Origin: Perkinsus olseni
Taxonomy: Eukaryota > Perkinsozoa > Perkinsida > Perkinsidae
Assembly: GCA_013115135.1 (NCBI GenBank)
Contig: JABANP010000361.1
Location: forward strand, 1-54,428
Length of the DNA stretch: 54,428 bases
Reading direction: 5' to 3'
The notes below the pieces were generated by a model. That model was not told the DNA's origin. It was given only the letters and a program-made list of their open reading frames with translations, and searched no databases. This document shows positions 34,001 to 41,516 of this stretch, in pieces. A program made the position numbers and the translations under genes. Position 1 is the stretch's first letter. Each line of letters starts with the position of its first letter.

Positions 34001-34253
34001 CTCCTAGCGGAGTCTCTGCCGAAGGAGCTCTTCTGTGAGCTCCCTCCGATACACTTCCTACCGGTGGTTGATCGGGAGCAGCCGAAGAGCATCCTGCAGT
34101 GTCCAATCTACAAGGTCGTCAGTCGGCGAGGCACGTTGTTGACGACCGGGCCATTCGACAAACTTCGTCCTCTACATTGATATACCAAGTGACCGTGAGG
34201 AGGACATCTGGGTCCGAGCAGGAGCCGCCGGTTTTCTGGCACTCAAGACGTGA
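15143..34253 (+). CDS. DNAH: Axonemal dynein heavy chain (whole gene span, intron-rich)
   Basis: Force-generating ATPase of ciliary dynein. Order along the gene: N-terminal exons (15143-17962), tail (18022-19670), linker (19965 to about 21500), AAA1 with GPAGTGKTE (21585-21612), AAA2 with GPTGAGKTT (22754-22780), AAA3 with GNTGTGKS (about 24199-24222), AAA4 with GVGGSGRQS (about 25439-25465), stalk and microtubule-binding domain (about 26800-29205), AAA5-AAA6 (29558 to about 32000) and the C-terminal domain ending at the tga 34251-34253. The linker ([25 protein letters not shown]) and tail look most like single-headed inner-arm chains of the DNAH3/7/12 type. More than 25 short GT-AG introns. 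Seven one-base homopolymer insertions break the frame. The 5' end is uncertain. Confidence 0.9.
17690..17962 (+). CDS. Dynein heavy chain, short tail exon
   Basis: The frame reads [20 protein letters not shown] and continues for about 40 residues. It resembles the helical stretch before the conserved tail in inner-arm chains and lies between the N-terminal block and the long tail exon, on the same strand. The exact exon end before the stop at 17960 is uncertain. Sequence at 16809-17640 holds open frames but no recognisable dynein block. Confidence 0.4.
   Translation, partial: SWMQRILSFSLPSSVGDFSYELADWVDAMVVEVQKNYSNEMKRMMLTRSMATTAATADLLRDIAWPPKRRKDVSLGWILTIRPLEGIPEC
18022..19670 (+). CDS. Dynein heavy chain, tail exon
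   Basis: A continuous frame of about 550 codons, mostly helical and rich in Glu. ALFVTEVVV and the following [18 protein letters not shown] pattern match the tail of DNAH3/7-type chains. It ends at 19670; a 43-base intron (19671-19713) follows and splices in phase 2 to give [13 protein letters not shown], the conserved block before the linker. The ATG at 18022 need not be a real start, since the exon is probably spliced from upstream. The antisense frames here are shadows. Confidence 0.85.
19714..21728 (+). CDS. Dynein heavy chain, linker and AAA1 exons
   Basis: Exon 19714-19812 (DFEPYVNLW...GDIDA) is spliced over a 152-base intron (19813-19964) to 19965-21728. The second exon holds the linker ([32 protein letters not shown] near 20810), then YYWEEDD...YGYEYLGNT and the AAA1 Walker [19 protein letters not shown]1 is the main ATP-hydrolysing site, and its P-loop Lys and Thr are intact. 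The exon ends at 21728 inside SGAW; the rest of the motif (CFDEFNR) begins at 21898 after an intron that carries an antisense tRNA-Ala. Confidence 0.92.
21761..21833 (-). tRNA. tRNA-Ala(AGC) inside a dynein intron, antisense
   Basis: 73 bases that fold as a full cloverleaf on the minus strand: D stem gctc/gagc, anticodon stem ctcgc/gcgag with loop ttagcaa (anticodon AGC), and T stem ccggg/cccgg. Acceptor pair 3 to 70 is G-U, the classic alanine identity element. It lies within the dynein intron at 21729-21897. Confidence 0.93.
21898..23354 (+). CDS. Dynein heavy chain, rest of AAA1 and AAA2
   Basis: Four exons, separated by introns at about 22006-22053, 22170-22220 and 22354-22398. They encode [25 protein letters not shown] and [14 protein letters not shown] (end of AAA1), then [18 protein letters not shown] (AAA2 Walker A) and [10 protein letters not shown]...[11 protein letters not shown]. 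Two extra T break the frame: ttt at 21938-21940 between RIYIEV and LSVIAQQ, and tt at 23030-23031 between GPVDAL and WIESMN. On both sides the protein is otherwise well conserved. The run ends at 23354, before an intron with a tRNA-like sequence. Confidence 0.88.
23362..23427 (-). pseudogene. Degenerate tRNA-like sequence in a dynein intron, antisense
   Basis: Read on the minus strand: ggaccgt, a D-arm-like tagc/gcta stem with a gtaatggtaaa loop, a gacc/ggtc stem enclosing 11 bases, and a T-arm-like ggtcgacccc. The 3' acceptor strand is lost. It fills most of the intron 23355-23431. Confidence 0.4.
23432..24870 (+). CDS. Dynein heavy chain, AAA3
   Basis: Exon 23432-23719 ([16 protein letters not shown]...[10 protein letters not shown]) is followed by an intron of about 280 bases and by exon 24003 onward with [16 protein letters not shown], then GNTGTGKS (AAA3 Walker A), [11 protein letters not shown] (Walker B region) and [13 protein letters not shown]3 regulates motor release in dyneins. 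An extra T at 24683-24685 shifts the frame between EYFLAGF and [15 protein letters not shown]. After it [19 protein letters not shown] continues the standard sequence. The exon ends near 24828. Confidence 0.9.
24882..25737 (+). CDS. Dynein heavy chain, AAA3-AAA4 exons
   Basis: Short exons: from about 24882 (ending GPTEEE), from 25105 ([12 protein letters not shown]), from about 25257 ([19 protein letters not shown]), from 25401 ([21 protein letters not shown], the AAA4 Walker A) and from about 25570 ([12 protein letters not shown]...[19 protein letters not shown]). All junctions restore the standard dynein order. The intron at 25355-25400 is only 46 bases and contains a tRNA T-arm-like sequence. 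Confidence 0.88.
25362..25396 (+). pseudogene. tRNA 3'-half relic in a 46-base dynein intron
   Basis: The intron 25355-25400 contains cccgggttcgattcctgg, a T-arm (T loop ttcgatt), followed by caaggaca and five T, then cag. It looks like the 3' end of a tRNA gene with its terminator. Confidence 0.5.
25938..29206 (+). CDS. Dynein heavy chain, end of AAA4, stalk and microtubule-binding domain
   Basis: AAA4 ends with [20 protein letters not shown] and [11 protein letters not shown]. The stalk's first coiled coil spans exons from about 26815 to 28050 ([49 protein letters not shown]). The microtubule-binding domain follows ([62 protein letters not shown]) and the second coil returns at about 28820-29205 ([32 protein letters not shown]). 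Introns are numerous and short; those at 26099-26151 and 28103-28170 contain T-arm-like sequence. The interval 25738-25937 is intron or a poorly conserved exon. Confidence 0.85.
26115..26146 (+). pseudogene. T-arm-like sequence in a 53-base dynein intron
   Basis: The intron 26099-26151 contains gggcgtgggtttcgaacctg, close to a tRNA T-arm with one extra T in the loop. No T-run follows before the 3' splice site (ccttag). Confidence 0.35.
28108..28164 (+). pseudogene. tRNA 3'-half relic in a 68-base dynein intron
   Basis: The intron 28103-28170 holds gggcgtgggttcgattctag, then ggggttgca and six T, then catgtag. The gggcgtgggtt string is shared with the intron at 26099-26151, which hints at a common source. 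Confidence 0.45.
29558..31938 (+). CDS. Dynein heavy chain, AAA5 and AAA6
   Basis: After an intron of about 350 bases, [20 protein letters not shown] opens AAA5. Then [18 protein letters not shown] and an exon from about 29955 give [20 protein letters not shown] and [15 protein letters not shown], and [16 protein letters not shown] follows at about 30413. AAA6 runs through [14 protein letters not shown] and GPTEWNEIL to [12 protein letters not shown]. Extra A at 30660-30662 and at 31881-31883 shift the frame. One splice near 31378-31423 needs a non-standard border or a missing G. Confidence 0.88.
31939..34253 (+). CDS. Dynein heavy chain, C-terminal region
   Basis: Begins with [12 protein letters not shown] and [12 protein letters not shown], followed by [13 protein letters not shown] and [15 protein letters not shown], all standard C-terminal dynein blocks. 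Exons then give [50 protein letters not shown] and [15 protein letters not shown], and the last exon reads [23 protein letters not shown] and [17 protein letters not shown] before the tga at 34251. An extra G at 31972-31974 and another at 34148-34150 (just before the last conserved block) break the frame. The C-terminal domain is complete. Confidence 0.88.
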
Positions 34254-34934
34254 CATGGTCTATGCTGTAGGAGCGCTGTCCGTTGTGTTGTTGGCTCCTT
34301 CGTTTTTGGTTACCAATTACGGAACTCGTGGACTGCGAGGCTTGGGGTGGTTTAAAGCTAACTAAGTCCTGACACTCGAAGAAGGCTCGGGACCTCCGCG
34401 AGTATGGAGGCAACGGCGCTTCTGATTCCCAGAATTCCCAGAGTTCAATAGACCTCTCCTGATCTGTAGGCGCCCTCTCCAGAGTGACTATTTAGACTTT
34501 TAGTTCAATCCTGAGAACACCGTCGGAACTCCGAGCCTCGGAGTCCGAGGAGGATCTGTTTGATTGTTACAGTTCGTCCACCGAGGAGTCTTTCGTGTGT
34601 TGCAGCTTTTGGTCCATCATGGCCTCCACAAACCGCGAGGCCCTCGTTCGACCCTGGTATTTCTGAGTCCATCGATTGTTGAGTATGTGAAGATACTTCC
34701 TACACTTAGGGGCCTATTTCACATGATCTCCATTGAACTACCACTCTCAATAACACTTAGGGGCTGATCTTGCGGAGGGATATCGCTTTGGACGTCTAGG
34801 TTTAGTGGAGGCCATGTGAAATACTCCCCCGGCGTACGCGCTCACACTAAAAGATTTGCCACCATCAGTGAATCACTGATGGTCGTACCTCTTGGGATTG
34901 CAAACATGTGAAGGTCCATCACTGACAGTAAGTA
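34254..34934. other. Intergenic stretch between dynein and arm 2
   Basis: No gene recognised. Short open frames here lack any family match or signal peptide. It contains a 23-base hairpin (34861-34883). Confidence 0.5.
34861..34883. repeat. 23-base hairpin upstream of arm 2
   Basis: accatcagtg and cactgatggt are perfect reverse complements around a 3-base loop (aat). It stands about 80 bases before the start of the long inverted-repeat arm. Role unknown. Confidence 0.7.
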
Positions 34935-34963
34935 TAATCGTTGGATTCCTTCTACCCACTCGC

Positions 34964-37305
34964 ATGCCAATGCGATTGGAACCTGCCTGTCGGCTAACCG
35001 GGCACGAGGCGTGTGTCGTCCGAGGGACCTTCAACAGCCATGGCAAGCTAGCGACGGCCAGTGCTGACAGCTCGGCGAAAATATGGGACCTGAGCGAAGG
35101 GAGGTGGTGTGGGGGGACTCAGCAGCGCCCTTAACTGGACCTTTTCTGTATCTTGCACGTTGGACCTAAGATGCTTCCCTCTCAGACTGGTGTCGACCCT
35201 CGGTGGCGTGCACACTCATCCTCTAACGGACTGTGCCTGGCACGGCAGCGGCAACTGGCTCGTCACCGCTTGTGAAGGAGGAGCTCTTCGCTTGTGGGAC
35301 ATAAGAACTGGTCAGAGGCCGTCCAACGTCTCCGCGGAATGGGTTGTTAGTAGAAGTGGCAATGTTTGGTGTGCCCTCTGAGGGCACTCAGAGGGTGCGT
35401 CCCGAGTTAGGGATTCTAACGAGTCGTTGTCCTCTCTGACAGTACGCTAGGAGACTTATGATCGCAGCCATCTGTTGTATGTTTACCTCAGTCGGCCTAC
35501 TCGTGTGTCGGTCATTAGGCGTGCCTGTCGGGTCTGCGAAGTGCGACGATCCGACTTACTGCGTGTCATTGGGTAACTCTCCCAACTCATGCTCTCTGGC
35601 TACTGGAGACAGCCAAGGGGTCCTCCATCTGTGGGACGTCAGACAGTGTGAGCCTAGGGGGGACGTCGTTCTCCACCGCGGTCAGGATCGGCTTACCAAG
35701 ACCGTGCTGGTTCAAATCCCATCGGGTCTATTTTTTGTGAATCATTCTTTTGGACTCAGTCGCCTCGCTCTCTAGTCACTACCCCTCGGACCACAACAAA
35801 CCCCTACATTGATGCTGTTGCTTCGCACGCCCCCCTCGCATCCGTCGAACATGCCCAAGACGACTCAGTCATAGTAGGGGCAGCTGACCGCCATTGCCCG
35901 CTCGCCGTCATTCGTAGGTGACGGCTGGACTGGACGGTGCGGTCCGACTGTGGTCATCCTGGTCTGCTGATTGCCTGCGGACGTTGGGTGCTGGAGCCAG
36001 CGGGACCGAATGCATGGGCGCGACGATTGCCACCAGCGATATTCGGGACAAGTAGAGTTGCTGTTGAGGAAGGCGGCGGTGGATTGTAGCCTGAACAGGT
36101 CAGCTTCGGTTTATGTCGCTGGACTGTACTCGGACGGTCTCGCACGAGTATGGGACCTGAGGTCCAATCGGTCCATGAGGTAATCCACTTCGAGGGTTCT
36201 CAAGGAGGCGTCGGCAATTATAAACCGCTGGAGCCGCAAATCTCGGGTCAATCCCGACTGTTCGAGGCTGTCGCTTCGTGAATCGCTAAATCTGCTACGT
36301 TAGGTGGCTTCATGGCATCGAGCAGCCGGGCATGCGAGCCTCAAATGAGGTAAGATCTCATATCTGATGGAATTCTCGTAAAATAGCTGACTAGTAGTCG
36401 GCCTTCTCAGTAGGAGCACGTCGTCATACTGAGCCGACGAGACCACAGGCCGCTGACGTGGAATGAGCCGTCATATTTCTCCTAGGTTGCAGCCAGTAGT
36501 CGGTCGCAGTCCGTCCAAAGTTCTCCCGAGTCCACATCGACCAAAGCGCCTTCTACCGGTGAAGAGGAGAAAATAAAAAATCTGTGCAGGCCATGCATCA
36601 GCATGTGGAGGGCTGGACGCGGTATGTTACGCCATCCGCGGTGGCGCTTCGCTCCGCTGTCCTGAGTGCGTTTTCTGTTCTCCTGCCAGAGTTGGATATT
36701 CCGCTGCTGTACATACCTGGTATGGATCGGCGTCTTTACGCTGTCGATTTGCTCTCGGGGCGACTCATTGCCAAATCGCCAGTGGGCCACACTTGCCCGA
36801 TATCTAGCATTTGCTGTTGTTCGACAGGGGAAGTTCTGGTAGGGAGGGGGGGTCTTCTTCATTAGTTCAATGCAAAAAGCTAGGCGGCCAGTCAGCCATT
36901 GGGCGTAGACTTGCCAGTGGCAACTTGCCACGCTGGCTTCTGAAATCTCAGTACGCACCCATGGTCCGGACTTCGAATTGAGAGAGGGGAACGGAACACT
37001 CCACTTTCCCATCCGTCGGGCACTTGCTTCAACTTACCTTCCTGCGAGACCTCCGCTGATTCGTCATTTTCATGCCTCAGACAGCCTCTCAGGATCGCTT
37101 CCCTCCTTTGTCAAATTCCATTCATCTGGTGATTCCACCGTGGCGTTTGTAGGTCAGCACAGGCTACAGCCGTGACGCCAGCGCCATGGTCTGGCGTGTA
37201 TGGGGAGATGGGACTGTCGGGAGCTTGGATGAAGAAGTTGATGAGCTGCCAGAAGAGGCCTTCCATGAAGTACCTCCGCAGATCGCCGGTCTCAAGGTGC
37301 TTTGA
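34964..37305 (+). CDS. WD40-repeat protein (longer copy)
   Basis: The proposed start is ATG 34964 (MPMRLEPA); it is conserved in both arms. Exons carry WD repeats: CRLTGHEACVVRGTF...AKIWDLS (35000-35090), HPLTDCAWHGSG...LRLWDIRTG (35210-35310), SLGNSPNSCSL...LHLWDVRQC (35560-35655), LDGAVRLWSSW (about 35935), VYVAGLYSDGLARVWDLRS (36110-36165) and PLLYIPGMDRRLYAVDLLSG (36700-36765). The last exon ends AGLKVL-stop at 37305. Five or six repeats suggest one beta-propeller acting as a scaffold. The first repeat resembles those of dynein assembly factors such as DAW1, but no family can be fixed. A deletion of about 20 bases near 35325 compared with arm 1 may damage one repeat. Confidence 0.65.
35681..35736 (+). 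pseudogene. tRNA-like 3' half in a WD40 intron (arm 2)
   Basis: ctggttcaaatcccatc (T-arm-like), then gggtcta and six T at 35731-35736, inside the intron after LHLWDVRQC. A gatc/gacc stem precedes it. It matches the relic at 8324-8390 in arm 1, so it predates the duplication. Confidence 0.4.
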
Positions 37306-37689
37306 TCGTGCATATTACTCTAATTTGTGTTTCCACCCAACTCAAGCGCTGAGTTTCGTCAGAGCGCATTCGCCGTGTCGATGGAGGTGGGATCGCGGGG
37401 ACGTCAAATCGCGTAATCTGGATGAGAGCGAACCTGGAGGACTGCAGATTATCTTCCTATTGTGACATGGTGAGGACTAACGCCAACGAAGATCGATATA
37501 CCTTCTTCGTCGAGTGGTTCGATCAGACTGCCGAGCTGTTCAGGCGGTATCAACTGACGTAGTACCGGGGAGTGGATGAATCTCGTGATGTTGTTTTGGT
37601 TGTTTGGTATCATTTGATTTTTATATGAGCTCCGCCAGGGGCCGTATGCGGATACTGATTCGAGAATCACAGGCACTGATTCAACTCAC
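37306..37689. other. Region after the WD40 gene
   Basis: No gene recognised. It lies in the part of arm 2 that arm 1 lacks. Confidence 0.4.
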
Positions 37690-38715
37690 TATCTGATTTC
37701 CGATTTTGATTCAACTCGCACCATGATTCGCAAGTGTTGATTCAGATTCCGTATTCATGAGTAAGATTCATGATTCGTGAGTATGATTACTGATTCCAGA
37801 TTCAGATTCAGGATTCGTGAGTATGATTCCTGATTCCTGATTTTTCTCAAGCGTTGATTCTGATTCTTGATTCAGAATCATGATTCCTGATTCAGAATCA
37901 TACTCAGCCACTGATTCTGATTCTGAATCAATGAGTCAGAGTATTTACTCAACCCAGTGAGTAAGAATCATGATCCTAGATTTTTTTCAAGGTGATTGTG
38001 ATTCAAAACTCATACTCGTGAGTATTTTTACTCAACTCGAGAACGCCGCAGATTCAGAATCACATTTTTTACTCAGCGTGTGATGCCGAATCATACTCGC
38101 GTCTTGAGTATCCCCATTTTTGCACGTTAATTTCGCTTGATTCGTACCGGGGGTCTGGACCCCCGGTACCGAAGGCTGATTCAGATTCTCCAGGCTGAGT
38201 ATTCATGCAATTTTCCCGCACTGGCTTGGCATCGGTAATGGTCGCTCTGAGAATTGAACATGGGTGGAGTGGACAGCGGTTTAAGTTGTTATCCGCTACA
38301 CCAAATTCCCCGAGGCATTAAGAGTCGTGATTCGCGGAAGAAGGCCCCAAGGGCTTTCCGCCATCCGACATTTTGGGCAATGAACAACGAAATTGTCTGA
38401 GTCGCTGGATCGCTCGTTTTGGCGAGCGCTAACCCACTTCCCATATTCCGCCTCAAGTGGGTGATTCAATTTAGTGATCGAGCGATACCGCGAATTGACC
38501 ATCTGATTTTGAATCAGAGGTTCTGAGTAAAAATCAAGCAAAAAATCGGCTTCTGATTTTTGAATCACGGTCGAGATTCAACTCAAGCTCGAAAGATTCT
38601 GATTTCGTACTCTGGAGTAAAAAATCACTGAATCACGGCGTATTACTCACTGTGTGATTTTTTTCTCTGAGGAAAAAATCTGACTCACCCCTCGAATCAG
38701 TATCCGCATACGGCC
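37690..38715. repeat. Low-complexity region rich in tgattc/gaatca
   Basis: About 1 kb dominated by degenerate copies of tgattc, gaatca, gagtat and gattctgattc on both strands, with no constant period. Inside is a short GC-rich inverted repeat, accgggggt with acccccggt (about 38147-38170). It has no counterpart in arm 1. It looks like a decayed simple repeat and has no coding signal. Confidence 0.75.
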
Positions 38716-39019
38716 CCAGCGCACACCCTGACGCAAAACCAATTTCAGCGGTATACGTCTCTGGGGCGTGCGCGAACACGTGCGGTAATGGCGTGTATCT
38801 GTGCTCTGTATCAGTCATCTGGCTTACCTTGAGTACTGTACAGATCTGATTAATCGGAATAGCATGGCTTTCCCCTTCGAGTACTGGGTTTCAGATTTCG
38901 GGTATTGGATTAGTAGATGCCGAAGGGTATTGGATTAGTAGATGCCGAAATGAGTTTGAAATGCCATGCAGTTATGTGAATGCTCGTTCCGCCAGGCTGG
39001 TAATACCTGAAATTCAACA

Positions 39020-39093
39020 GGTCGTTTAGCTCAGTCGGTTAGAGCATCGTGCTAATAACGCGAGGGTCGCAGGTTCGGGCCCTGCATCGACCA
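39020..39093 (+). tRNA. tRNA-Ile(AAT)
   Basis: 74 bases with D stem gctc/gagc, anticodon stem tcgtg/cgcga and loop ctaataa (anticodon AAT), and T stem gcagg/cctgc. The acceptor stem pairs except for one T-T mismatch at position 6. It sits at the inner edge of arm 2; its partner in arm 1 is truncated at 7153-7193. It is followed by tttcttct, a weak terminator. Confidence 0.88.
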
Positions 39094-39188
39094 TTTCTTC
39101 TGCCCATGCTTCGTTGCCAGCTTCTACAAGAATAAGAGACCAACCCGAACACTACGGACTGCTCAGGCGTCGCAACTCTCTTTCTCTC

Positions 39189-41516
39189 ATGGTTCAACTT
39201 CTCTGTCGTCGCAAGCTACACTAATAGACTCCTGCGACTCGGTTGTCATCTTGTACAGTTACTTCCTTCGGGATGGTACCCTGGAAATGTATGACATCAA
39301 GAACCGTCGCCGTAGGTTCAAGCGGGTTGATGATCGCGCTCACGGTCGCCTCCTCAACTTTGTCTCGCTCAGCCTTCCTCAAGCGCTGCGAGTTCCCAGG
39401 AGTAGCAGCGAAGGACCTCTACATTGGTTCAATGATAACTGTTTACTCGAGGCAGTTGAAGATTGTGGAATACGCTGACGAAGTACTACTCTCGGGTTAC
39501 CTGTCAGCTGACGATGAGCTCATCGCAGTGGCTTGTCGTGCTCTGGGTAGTTCACACGATCGAAGTTGGAAACATTGAAGGGTCGTACGCTGGCCATGAT
39601 CAAACCGGATGCCTACAGCCATATAGGAGACATACTCACCGAGATCGTCAAGGCTGGGTGAGGAGAACTAGCTTGACCGATACCGTGAAAGCTCCCATCT
39701 CTTGCTAGGTTTGTCATCAAGAATCTCAGAATGTGCAAGCTAGACCGTCCGGCTGCTGAAAAGCTCTATCAAGATCACAAGGGAAAGAGCTTCTTCGATG
39801 CTCTGATTCAGTAAGACACCGAACGAGTGCATGAGTGATACAACCGAGCTGGCTGCACTTGTTTCGGGGAGACCCATGCACTTGGAGATGACGGACAATA
39901 CAGCGAATACCTGCATGATGCGTATGACTCATACGTTGGCCTGCAGTGCGCATTCGAGTGTTATACACATCAGAATAGGATGGACTATTCAGCCATTAGC
40001 GGTCAGTCTGGAAGGTGTCTCTGTATAAGAGGTCATCGATACATGGACGTGGGGTCCACTGTACCGAGTGAAACTCTCAACGTCGCTGAGTATTGCCAGC
40101 GCCGCTTCTCAGGTTTGTTACCTCTGATGCCGTCGTGGCGATAGAGTTGTGGGGTGATAATGCTGTGGCTAAGTGGAGGCAACTGGTTGAGGAGGATCTC
40201 CGTCCGAGGTGCTAACATGCAATATGTCCGCATACTCCGCATCAACAGCTTCGGGCTGTCGTGTATATGATGAAGATTCCCGAGGTCGTCTCTTCGTTCT
40301 CGTCCGTTGTGGGCACATGTTTGAATTCGATTGAGTCTCACTCTGATTCGCTCTCAGAGGCTGTTCCAGAAAACATGAGCGAACGTCTTGGCATGCTTAG
40401 GTTTCGGAGCATCAGGGGTAACTGACTTTTCGGTTGCGTGCTCTCCCTCCACCATTGTTAGGTTCGGTACCGATGCAACCCGCAATGCCGTGCATGGCAG
40501 CGATTCTGCTGAAAACGCCGCCCGAGAAATCGAGTTCTTCTTCGGTACCTGGCAGCGACTGGCTAATGCCAGGTTCGTTACGCTACTTACTTTTAGGTAG
40601 CGACTGTGCCGCGGAGGAAACAGCAATTTTCAATAATTGTACTTGCTGTGTTATCCGACCACATGTGGGTCTGCTATGTGTACTCGCCTGTTATGTGATT
40701 TTGTCCCGGTCAGATCGCCAGTACGCCGAAGGTTGGGGAAGTTGTGCAGACGATCCTAGATAACGGGTGAGATGGGTCAGGAAGCCGAGGGTACTGGAAG
40801 AGGTGGTTTACGTGGTCTCGTGGCCTAATGGATAAGGCGTTGGTCTTCGGAACCAAAGATTGTGGGTTCGAGTCCCACCGAGATCGTTTTTTAGTTTCGA
40901 GGTTTCTGCTATGCGTTGGTGTTCGTTGGACAAGCGCTCATGCGAAGAGTTCCTTGAGGTAATCATGCTTTCGCCGTCCTCCTTTACCGCATCTGCGACT
41001 TCCGGCCGCGCACTAATCTGCATGTTACTGACTTAACGCTTGCGTAAACCACGATACGGAGTATGCATCATCCAGGAGGTAGAGTAAGCGATTAAACGGG
41101 TCATGGGTGGATCTGCGTCAGTCACGCAGCCCAACTTCATCACCTTTCCCGAGCAGCTATCTCCTGGTTAGGTTTACAGTGGAGTCCTTCCTGAGTATAC
41201 GATGCAGGTGACCGAGTTGAGCGGCGGCCCTTCTCTAGCTCTCGAGGTCATCAGCTTCCTCTGGCGTGTCTCTGTGCATCATCAATCCAGGTAAGGCAAG
41301 AATCGGCCGTAGAAGCCTTCAGGAAGCTTGTGGGACCGCACGACCCTCAAATTGCTAAGGCCCTGAGACCAGGTGAGGAGCCCCTCGCGGTCAGGTTGTC
41401 TGTTGACGCGCTGCTCATCATTAGCGACATTGAGGGCCGCCTTCGGAGTTGATCGAGTGAAGAACGCTGTCCACTGTACGGACCTAGAGGAAGATGGCCA
41501 ACTTGAAGTGGAGTAA
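39189..41516 (+). CDS. NME7: NME7, nucleoside diphosphate kinase 7 homologue
   Basis: Ciliary nucleoside diphosphate kinase family member with a DM10 domain and two NDK domains. DM10: FLRDGTLEMYDIKNRR (about 39260-39310), joined over intron 39311-39370 to FLKRCEFPG and DLYIGSMITVYSRQLKIVEY. NDK-A: GRTLAMIKPDAYSHIGDIL (about 39580), KNLRMCKLDRPAAEKL, FGTDATRNAVHGSDS with the active-site His in NAVHGSDS (about 40480-40510), and EIEFFF. NDK-B: CTCCVIRPH (about 40630), EYTMQVTELSGGPSLALEV, FRKLVGPHDPQIAKALRP, and VKNAVHCTDLEEDGQLEVE before the taa at 41514-41516. At least seven short introns, one holding a tRNA-Arg gene. The first exon is unclear: the ATG at 39189 is the nearest, but the frame changes once before the DM10 domain. 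In animals NME7 is a microtubule-inner and gamma-tubulin-ring protein. Confidence 0.88.
40814..40886 (+). tRNA. tRNA-Arg(TCG) inside an NME7 intron, sense
   Basis: 73 bases, perfect cloverleaf: acceptor ggtctcg/cgagatc, D stem gcct/aggc, anticodon stem ttggt/accaa with loop cttcgga (anticodon TCG), T stem gtggg/cccac. Six T follow at 40887-40892 (Pol III terminator) and then ag at 40893-40894, which is the intron's 3' splice site: the next exon resumes with FEVSAMRW. The intron is 40767-40894. Confidence 0.95.

Larger units (their letters stand above)
34935..39040 (+). repeat. Inverted-repeat arm 2 (long arm)
   Basis: Matches the reverse complement of 7160-9145 in two blocks: 34935 to about 36600, and about 38715-39040. 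The middle, about 36600-38715, is present only here; it holds the WD40 gene's 3' end and a low-complexity region. Similarity begins near tataatcgttgg, just before the WD40 start. With arm 1 it encloses the retroelement and the entire dynein gene in opposite-facing copies. Confidence 0.88.

Noticed and set aside
36482..37012. Minus-strand frame of 176 codons across the WD40 gene
   Set aside because: It opposes plus-strand WD-repeat coding sequence; the shared piece with arm 1 is explained by the inverted repeat.
37690..38715. CRISPR or satellite array
   Set aside because: The tgattc-like motifs have no fixed period, no constant repeat and no spacers.
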